Of a stretch of DNA of 11,766 nt, positions 6,304 through 11,766 are shown piece by piece (the first letter of the stretch is position 1; the number at the start of each line of letters is the position of its first letter). This DNA is from JAGXTF01 sp040376005 (GTDB lineage: Bacteria; Bacteroidota; Bacteroidia; NS11-12g; UBA955), in the NCBI GenBank assembly GCA_040376005.1, contig JBEIRK010000085.1, positions 1-11,766 of the forward strand, given 5' to 3'. A model generated the notes under the pieces. It saw only the letters and a list, made by a program, of their open reading frames with translations, did no database searches and was not told where the DNA came from. The position numbers were made by a program, and so were the translations under genes.

Positions 6304-7116
6304 TTGGAAATTGTAGTTGTTATCGTTGGTGGTGTCGTCTTATTGTTGTTTCGACAGCTGCGCCGCAGACGGGCCAAAAGTCCAGCGGTACGAACGCGAA
6401 GGTTGACAGCCGAAGGTGTGTTGTCTGCGGATGTTAAACAAAGTATTCATGACCTATTAACACGTGAATTTTCGTATTATAGTTTGTTGAAAGATGCCGA
6501 GCAGCAAGAGTTTGTATTGCGCTGTGTAGACATCAAATCAAGCTTGGAATTTGAGGCAAGAGAAGAGTTAGAACTTACTGATGAGATGAGCCTATTGCTC
6601 AGTGCAAGTATGGCACAATTAACCTTCGGTTTTAAAGATTATGTGCTTTCTAATTTTAAGAAAGTGATTCTATATCCATCTACATTTTATTCCAAACTCA
6701 TCGAGGCGGAAGTGAAGGGTTTGACCTACGGCAATGGTTTTATTTCGCTATCCTGGTCGCACTTTGAGCATGGCTATGAACATGGCAGTGATAAACTGAA
6801 TTTGGGTTTGCACGAATTTGCACATGCCTTGTTGTTGGATAAGGCAAAGCAATTTGATGTTGAGGCTTTTGACATACTTGAGAAAATGGCCAATTTTATT
6901 AAAGAAGAAGTCGAGTTTACGGGCATGTCGGATTCCCTGTTTCGGGATTATGGACTTACCAATATGCATGAATTTTGGGCGGTGGCCGTAGAAGTGTATT
7001 TTGAAAATCCGGTGGAATTCGCAGCGAAATATCCTAGATTATATCGCGTCATGTGTGTATTGTTGAAGCAAGATTTGGCGAGTAGGATATTGGGCGTTGA
7101 TTCCCAAATCGCATAA
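6304..7116 (+). CDS. mtfA: MtfA-family zinc-dependent peptidase with N-terminal membrane segment
   Basis: Zinc metallopeptidase related to E. coli MtfA, which cleaves peptide substrates and binds the glucose regulator Mlc; the Bacteroidota substrate is unknown. Seen: 270 residues, an N-terminal hydrophobic segment (about 3-16) followed by an Arg-rich stop (RQLRRRR), then the peptidase domain with HEFAH (His170, Glu171, His174) and the downstream block NMHEFWAVAVEVYFENP (from 220) that carries the glutamate expected as third zinc ligand (Glu223 or Glu230). The sequence ILYPSTFYSK and the YGNGFISLSWSHFEHG region also fit the family. E. coli MtfA is soluble, so the membrane segment is a variation that I associate with Bacteroidota homologues. 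A TAG at 6286-6288 closes the frame upstream and no ATG or GTG precedes the membrane segment, so TTG 6304 is the only reasonable start. The gene is monocistronic and ends in a terminator overlapping its stop. Confidence 0.88.
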   Translation: MEIVVVIVGGVVLLLFRQLRRRRAKSPAVRTRRLTAEGVLSADVKQSIHDLLTREFSYYSLLKDAEQQEFVLRCVDIKSSLEFEAREELELTDEMSLLLSASMAQLTFGFKDYVLSNFKKVILYPSTFYSKLIEAEVKGLTYGNGFISLSWSHFEHGYEHGSDKLNLGLHEFAHALLLDKAKQFDVEAFDILEKMANFIKEEVEFTGMSDSLFRDYGLTNMHEFWAVAVEVYFENPVEFAAKYPRLYRVMCVLLKQDLASRILGVDSQIA

Positions 7117-7146
7117 AAAAAGCACAACCGAAGTTGTGCTTTTTTT
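7115..7146. terminator. bidirectional intrinsic terminator between convergent genes
   Basis: Perfect inverted repeat: A7 (7115-7121), GCACAAC (7122-7128), loop CGAA (7129-7132), GTTGTGC (7133-7139), T7 (7140-7146). The A run and T run let it terminate transcription from both sides. Its first bases are the last two of the mtfA stop codon, and it lies 15 bases beyond the stop of the minus-strand gene at 7162, so it serves both convergent genes. Confidence 0.95.
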
Positions 7147-7161
7147 AAGAATAAATACAGT

Positions 7162-7420
7162 TTATTTTGTGATAAACACTTTGATTTTTTCTGTGCTTTC
7201 AGCAGTTTCAATTACGAAGTAGTAAATACCGTCCGCCAGTATAGATACATCGATGGTTTGTGTCTGTTTTCCTGCGTTTACTTTCGTTGAAACAGGAGAA
7301 AGTACTTCAACACCTTGTGTGTTGTAAACTCTGATTTCCAAATTCTCTGTAGTATTGAATTCTGTGTTCAGAATTGCAATTCCTTGAGAGTTGTTTACAA
7401 ACAACTTAATGCTCTCATTG
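7162..7420 (-). other. T9SS type A C-terminal sorting domain (part of the giant protein)
   Basis: The last 80 or so residues carry the usual landmarks of the type A sorting domain: a strand with LEIRVYNTQGVEVL, a G-K-Q-T-Q-TIDVS strand, an LADGIYYFVIET strand and the terminal basic KIKVFITK. Known: such domains direct passage through the outer membrane by the type IX system and are cleaved, often with surface attachment. It implies the host encodes a T9SS. Confidence 0.9.
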
Positions 7421-10400
7421 CCCTGGGTCAGGTCTTCTGTAGAAGTGCTTGGATCGGTAGCTTTGCCTGTTACAGCGAATGTGAATTCACTTTCGTCAAA
7501 GTCATTGCTAAGAATAGAAAGTGTTGCATTGCGAATGCCTTCTGCAGCTGGTTGGAATCTTACCATAGCCTGCAAAGATTTGCCTGCAGCAAGTTTGATT
7601 GGAAGCGCAGGTAAGCCATAGGCTGAGAAATCAGCAGCATCTGTTCCTGTGAAACCGATACCCGTGATCACCATAGGTCCAAAACCTTCATTTTTAATAC
7701 TGATGGTTTTGTCTACATAATTGCCCAAGATTACAGTTTCAAAATTGGTGTTCTTTTGAACGTCTGTTCTGGTTTCGCCATTCTGTATTTCAATGTTATT
7801 TCCTGAAACGATAATTTCCGGATTGCTATTGAATGTTGTTGGGTTGTACATAGCCAACAGTTGACCACCTTCTACAACTTCACCAGGGATGCTATAATGC
7901 GCTTGGTCTACAAGTATGAACATACCTGGGCCAAGAATAGCCTGCATGTCGATGATTCCTGAAGATTCTTCATCTTGGGTAAGGAACTTAGAACCACCAG
8001 TTACAAAACGTGTTTGGTCATGCTCTGCCAATGCAACAACTTTGTCCGTTTCGATATCATACTGCCAGATTTTAGCGAGGTACGATTGGTTGCCTGGATC
8101 CTCTTGAAGCAAGATGTGTCCGAAATTGTCTATAGTCATGTTGTCCATCATTTTTGGACCTTCTGTTCCATCAAGAAGTGCAGTAATGTTACCCCCGTTT
8201 TCTGGGTTCAATGCATCGTTGAAACGCAATCTCCACAATCTGCTTGGTGCAGTAAAGCTATTCGTAGTTACAAAATAGAAGTCACGTGGGTTCTTAGGAT
8301 CCCAAACGCCGTCTTCTGGACGCAAGAAGTTTGTTACATTCAATGAATTGCTCTTTGTGTTCAGACCAGCACCTGATGAATCACGCACAACTCCCAAGTC
8401 AACCATTGAGAAAGGAGTTGCAGCAGTTGGAATGCTGCCAGAAATCTCAGCAGGCAAGCCACTAACCGCTACACCAAATAATTTACCATTAGAAAGACCC
8501 GCTTTTTCGATGTCAGTTCCGGTATTGGTTTTATTGCCAACATAAATGTACACTTGGCCAGGTGTCGCATCATCGGTTCCAACAACAATAGTTTTGTCAC
8601 CCATAGCAGGACTAGCTAAAGCATTCTCCCATGAGAATTTGCCCAAATACGGGAGTTCATAGGATGTGCCAGCTTCTGTGCCGGTAAGGATATGACCAAA
8701 TGCACGGCCTTCTGCACCAGATTCTTCACCGTTCAAGAAAATTCTTTCCTTGGTTCCCAAACCGCTTAGGCTATTGTAAAATGCACTTGGTGCAGGCAAG
8801 TCAGCAGAGCAGAATCTGTTGAATGCTGCTTTAGCATCTGGATTTGCTGTGTTATACGTTGCATATGCACCAGCAGTCCAAATTTTCACATTCTTAACAA
8901 GATCGCTGCCGCTAACTGGGCTTAAGTTGGATTTGTTAATAATCCACTTAGACACATACGCGCCTATTTGACCGTGCGCACGCGGAACGCCAAGGGAATT
9001 ATTGATTTCATGATTTACGAGTAATGTGAACGTGCCATTAAAGTTGTCGTATGCACCCAAGCCATCACCTAAGCCTGAAAGTTTGTATCCGTTTACAGAT
9101 TCACCCGCAGTTAAGATAGACGTGAAGCTAACACCAGTAGCAAGCGGAACTAAGTATGGGCTAGAAGCGGTACCTGATCCTGTAAGACCTGCAGGTAAGC
9201 CAGCAGCACCAATAGCGAAGTCAAAGGTGTTTTCATTTAGGTCATTATTGAAGATGTGAATACTCGCAGTGCGTGTGCCAACTGCTTTCGGTGCAAATTG
9301 AACCGTAATATCAGCTGTATTCCCAGCGTTAATGATTAGCGGCAAAGTGCCCGTATAGCTGAAATCAGCTGCACTGAGTCCGCCAAAGTTAATGCCTCCG
9401 ATTGTCAATGCACCTACACCTGTGTTTTTCACAGTAAAGGTCTTGTTCTGCGTAGAACCAATAGATACACGACCAAAGTCGGTGCCGTTCGTTGTTGCAA
9501 TTGCAGTAGTTTCATCAGCAATGTCAATCGTATTGCCAGCTATGCTGATTTCTGGTTGATTCATAGCAGCTTCTGCATTGTACATAGCAAGGAATTGACC
9601 CCCTTCATAAACTTCACCAGCAATGCTGTAATGGGCTTGATCCACAAGAAGGAACATGCCCGGACCCAGAATGTGCTGTGCATCAATGATGCCAGAGCTT
9701 TCTTCATCCTGGGTCAGGTAGTTGGAACCGCCTGCCATAAAACGGTTGCCATCATGTTCAGCGATTGGCTTTATAGCGTCGGTTTTGGTGTTGTATTGCC
9801 AGATTCTAGACAAATAGCTTTGGTTGCCTGGATCTTCTTGCAAATACGCAAGGCCCGTATTGTCTATTGCCATGTTGTCTATCATTTTAGGGCCTTCTGT
9901 ACCATCTAATACTACAGTTATCGTTCCGCCCAATTCAGGTTGGGTAGGGTCTATGAAGCTTAAACGCCACAATCTGCTAGGTGTAGTGAAGCTGTTGGTT
10001 GTAGCGAAATAGAAATCTTTAGGATTGTTAATGTCCCAAGCACCATCTTCAGGTCTCAAGAAGTTGGTAACGCCCAATGCATTGCTCTTGGTATTCAAGC
10101 CCGCACCGGTTGAGTCTTTTACGATACCGAGGTCAACCATAGTGAATTTGGTATTTGCAACAGGGAAGCTGCCGCTAACTTCAGCAGTTAAGCCTTGAAC
10201 CGCAACGCCATATAGTTTGCCATTGCTCAAGCCCGCTTTTTCAATTTCATTACCCGTATTGGTTTTGGTACCTACATAAATATATACTTGACCTGGAGTT
10301 GCATCATCTGTTCCCACAACTACAGTTTTTACACCTGAAGAAGGACAAGCAAGTGCATTTTCCCATGAGTATTTACCCAAATAAGGAAGTTCATAGCTTG

Positions 10401-11766
10401 TACCTTGGTTGGTACCCGTTAAGATATGCGCAAAAGCCCTGCCTTCAGCACCTGTTTCTTCACCATTTAAGAATAAACGTTCGGTAGTTCCAAGGCCTGT
10501 CCTTTTGTCGAAGAATGCGCTAGCGTCTGGTAAGTCAGCAGAACAAAATCTGTTAAATACCGCTTTTGCATTCGGGTTTGCAGCATTTGCCAAAGTATAG
10601 GTGCCTGCTGAGTATAGGTATACATTTTGAATAAGGTCACTTCCTTGAATTACAGAAAGGTCAGATTTGTTGATTTTCCACATAGAAACGAAAGCGCCTT
10701 TTTGCCCGTGTGCACGTGCAACTCCTCCAGTACCTACTATTTCATGATTCACATAAAAGTTAAATGTACCATCACCATTGTCAAGGGCGCCAGCACCGTC
10801 AGGAAGACCCACAGCTGTGTATGAACCCACTTTATCACCTGCAGTAATAATGGAGGTGAATTTGGTGCCTGATTGTAAAGATTTTAGGTAAGGAGATCTA
10901 GAAGAAGAGCTACCAGTAATGCCATAACCTTCGAAAGAAGGTGTAGGTTTGTAATTAGAAAGTTTGTTCGAACCTTTAAGTGAATAAACTATAAGATGGC
11001 TCGTATATGGAGTTGCTGTCGCAATACCGTTTTCAAGAGGTGATACTTGACCATAGTCATTGTCGTTGTTTATAGCCAAGGTGCTGTCATTAAGAATTGC
11101 CAAACCTTCAGCTTTCTCTAAAGAAGCAGGCCAGCCTTGTGCTAACAAGTCCATGAAAAGTTTTTTGCGGACAGGTGTAATGTTATTCGCTTTTAAACCA
11201 GCAGAATCGACCAAAGCTTCTAGTGTTTTGCCACCATATAGCGCAGCGGTTATAGGAGTTGCACCATTGATGTTGATTTGATACATGCGCTTTATATCGG
11301 TCGTGCCGCGCAGCGCCGCTTCCAATACTAAAAATGTTGTATCATTTATCGCAGCCATATCGCCAATTTTCCAATCTCTCAATCTGATTTGGTTCGAACC
11401 ACTGGCTCCGATAATACCATCATTCAAATAGGCAAACATGCGCGTTGCATTGGTCTGTGGGTCGATTTCCAATATTCGATGAATACGAGTAGCCTCACCA
11501 ATGGTTTTGGTAGGGAATAAAATAGGGCTTTGAATAATTACATAAATTTTACCTGAAGGGGTTAAGGCAATACCTTCAAATCCTCGGTTGTTTTTTCTAT
11601 ATTTAAAACAACTGTCAATCATCACATCGATGCTTTGCTTGCCACCCATGTTTGCATATGGGGTAAAGCGATTTACCACAACACCGTTAGCATTCAATTT
11701 CCAAACGGTAGGACCGCCTTCTTCGCAAATCCAGAAAAATCCGTCTTTATCTACAACCAAACCCTC
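7162..11766 (-). CDS. giant T9SS-secreted protein: phytase-like domain plus two PhoX/DUF839-like domains (5' end outside window)
   Basis: Modular extracellular protein, at least 1,534 residues; the frame is open to the right edge (GAG GGT before TTG 11760), so the N-terminus is missing. Numbering from 11760: residues 1-268 resemble the esterase-like phytase domain (GFEGIAL Glu62, LVLEAALRG Glu147, EGLAI Glu218, INNDNDYG). Residues about 280-730 form a PhoX/DUF839-like domain with NRFCSADLP (Cys406), LNGEE (434-435), GTDDATPGQVYIYVG, LRPEDG (Glu571) and a DNMAID...QEDPGNQ block. Residues about 737-850 form an Ig-like choice-of-anchor-D (HYDIN/ASPM) domain. Both repeat at about +578 (Cys984, Glu1012/1013, Glu1149; second Ig-like domain about 1316-1428). 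The last 80 residues are a T9SS type A sorting domain ending IKVFITK. Known: PhoX is a Ca/Fe alkaline phosphatase; phytase-like domains belong to phosphatase-related propellers. Activity on phosphoesters is inference. Stop TAA at 7162-7164. Confidence 0.88.
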   Translation of the reverse strand, partial: EGLVVDKDGFFWICEEGGPTVWKLNANGVVVNRFTPYANMGGKQSIDVMIDSCFKYRKNNRGFEGIALTPSGKIYVIIQSPILFPTKTIGEATRIHRILEIDPQTNATRMFAYLNDGIIGASGSNQIRLRDWKIGDMAAINDTTFLVLEAALRGTTDIKRMYQININGATPITAALYGGKTLEALVDSAGLKANNITPVRKKLFMDLLAQGWPASLEKAEGLAILNDSTLAINNDNDYGQVSPLENGIATATPYTSHLIVYSLKGSNKLSNYKPTPSFEGYGITGSSSSRSPYLKSLQSGTKFTSIITAGDKVGSYTAVGLPDGAGALDNGDGTFNFYVNHEIVGTGGVARAHGQKGAFVSMWKINKSDLSVIQGSDLIQNVYLYSAGTYTLANAANPNAKAVFNRFCSADLPDASAFFDKRTGLGTTERLFLNGEETGAEGRAFAHILTGTNQGTSYELPYLGKYSWENALACPSSGVKTVVVGTDDATPGQVYIYVGTKTNTGNEIEKAGLSNGKLYGVAVQGLTAEVSGSFPVANTKFTMVDLGIVKDSTGAGLNTKSNALGVTNFLRPEDGAWDINNPKDFYFATTNSFTTPSRLWRLSFIDPTQPELGGTITVVLDGTEGPKMIDNMAIDNTGLAYLQEDPGNQSYLSRIWQYNTKTDAIKPIAEHDGNRFMAGGSNYLTQDEESSGIIDAQHILGPGMFLLVDQAHYSIAGEVYEGGQFLAMYNAEAAMNQPEISIAGNTIDIADETTAIATTNGTDFGRVSIGSTQNKTFTVKNTGVGALTIGGINFGGLSAADFSYTGTLPLIINAGNTADITVQFAPKAVGTRTASIHIFNNDLNENTFDFAIGAAGLPAGLTGSGTASSPYLVPLATGVSFTSILTAGESVNGYKLSGLGDGLGAYDNFNGTFTLLVNHEINNSLGVPRAHGQIGAYVSKWIINKSNLSPVSGSDLVKNVKIWTAGAYATYNTANPDAKAAFNRFCSADLPAPSAFYNSLSGLGTKERIFLNGEESGAEGRAFGHILTGTEAGTSYELPYLGKFSWENALASPAMGDKTIVVGTDDATPGQVYIYVGNKTNTGTDIEKAGLSNGKLFGVAVSGLPAEISGSIPTAATPFSMVDLGVVRDSSGAGLNTKSNSLNVTNFLRPEDGVWDPKNPRDFYFVTTNSFTAPSRLWRLRFNDALNPENGGNITALLDGTEGPKMMDNMTIDNFGHILLQEDPGNQSYLAKIWQYDIETDKVVALAEHDQTRFVTGGSKFLTQDEESSGIIDMQAILGPGMFILVDQAHYSIPGEVVEGGQLLAMYNPTTFNSNPEIIVSGNNIEIQNGETRTDVQKNTNFETVILGNYVDKTISIKNEGFGPMVITGIGFTGTDAADFSAYGLPALPIKLAAGKSLQAMVRFQPAAEGIRNATLSILSNDFDESEFTFAVTGKATDPSTSTEDLTQGNESIKLFVNNSQGIAILNTEFNTTENLEIRVYNTQGVEVLSPVSTKVNAGKQTQTIDVSILADGIYYFVIETAESTEKIKVFITK
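7450..9189 (-). repeat. internal duplication, copy B (C-terminal unit of the giant protein)
   Basis: A 1,740-nt (580-residue) unit beginning at GLTGSGTAS, directly abutting copy A, and ending around the TGKATDP linker before the sorting domain. The Cys, Glu-Glu and RPED landmarks are all exactly 578 residues from those in copy A, so only about two residues of net indel separate the copies, after the last landmark. By eye the PhoX-like parts are much more alike than the Ig-like parts, whose loops and linkers have diverged. Confidence 0.93.
9190..10923 (-). repeat. internal duplication, copy A (N-terminal unit of the giant protein)
   Basis: A 1,734-nt (578-residue) unit beginning at GITGSSSS and ending just before GLTGSG of copy B. 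It contains one PhoX/DUF839-like domain and one Ig-like choice-of-anchor-D domain. It aligns along its whole length with copy B, directly adjacent. Long identical blocks are shared, for example GTSYELPYLGK, GTDDATPGQVYIYVG, IEKAGLSNGKL and QDEESSGIID. Copy A has an extra cysteine (ENALACPSS) where B has serine. Confidence 0.93.

Noticed and set aside
7315..9909. Several plus-strand open frames of 60-120 codons opposite the giant gene
   Set aside because: They have no recognisable domains and overlap a clearly coding minus-strand gene. Similar ones recur at matching positions in the two repeat copies, as expected for shadows.
7450..10923. Duplicated units considered as an assembly artefact
   Set aside because: The copies differ at many positions throughout, including conservative substitutions and small indels, so they are diverged paralogous segments and not a duplicated read.

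Overview
The window looks like chromosomal DNA of a Bacteroidota (Bacteroidetes) bacterium from a lineage with the type IX secretion system (T9SS). Four things point there: the order sigma-54 regulator - lptE - TPR protein - secG, which I recognise from that phylum; two TAnnTTTG-type -7 promoter elements; a LytS-type histidine kinase with a TPR sensor region; and a giant secreted protein ending in a T9SS sorting domain. Genus cannot be decided from the sequence.

Region 1 (1-2484, + strand) is a tightly packed operon whose four genes all overlap: the 3' end of a sigma-54-type regulator carrying its Fis-like HTH, lptE (outer-membrane LPS-assembly lipoprotein), a conserved acidic-linker/TPR protein of unknown function, and secG (Sec translocon subunit). 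It closes with a strong intrinsic terminator.

Region 2 (about 2534-6057, + strand) is a TPR-containing LytS/YehU-type histidine kinase, its LytTR response regulator (4-nt overlap) and, 18-30 nt later, a membrane-anchored M15-type zinc peptidase. The three are probably co-transcribed, which suggests, without proving, an envelope-sensing circuit.

Region 3 (6058-7146) is a 246-bp intergenic stretch with a strong hairpin and a putative promoter, then an MtfA-family zinc peptidase with an N-terminal membrane segment. It ends in a perfect bidirectional terminator shared with the convergent gene.

Region 4 (7162-11766, - strand) is one very large gene, cut by the right edge. It encodes a modular extracellular protein: an esterase-like phytase domain, then two tandem copies of a roughly 580-residue unit (a PhoX/DUF839-like domain plus an immunoglobulin-like choice-of-anchor-D domain), then a T9SS C-terminal signal. 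The internal duplication and the joining of two phosphatase-related propeller folds in one secreted polypeptide are the most unusual content. There is no gene-free stretch over 300 bases, and I saw no tRNA, rRNA, CRISPR array or insertion sequence.
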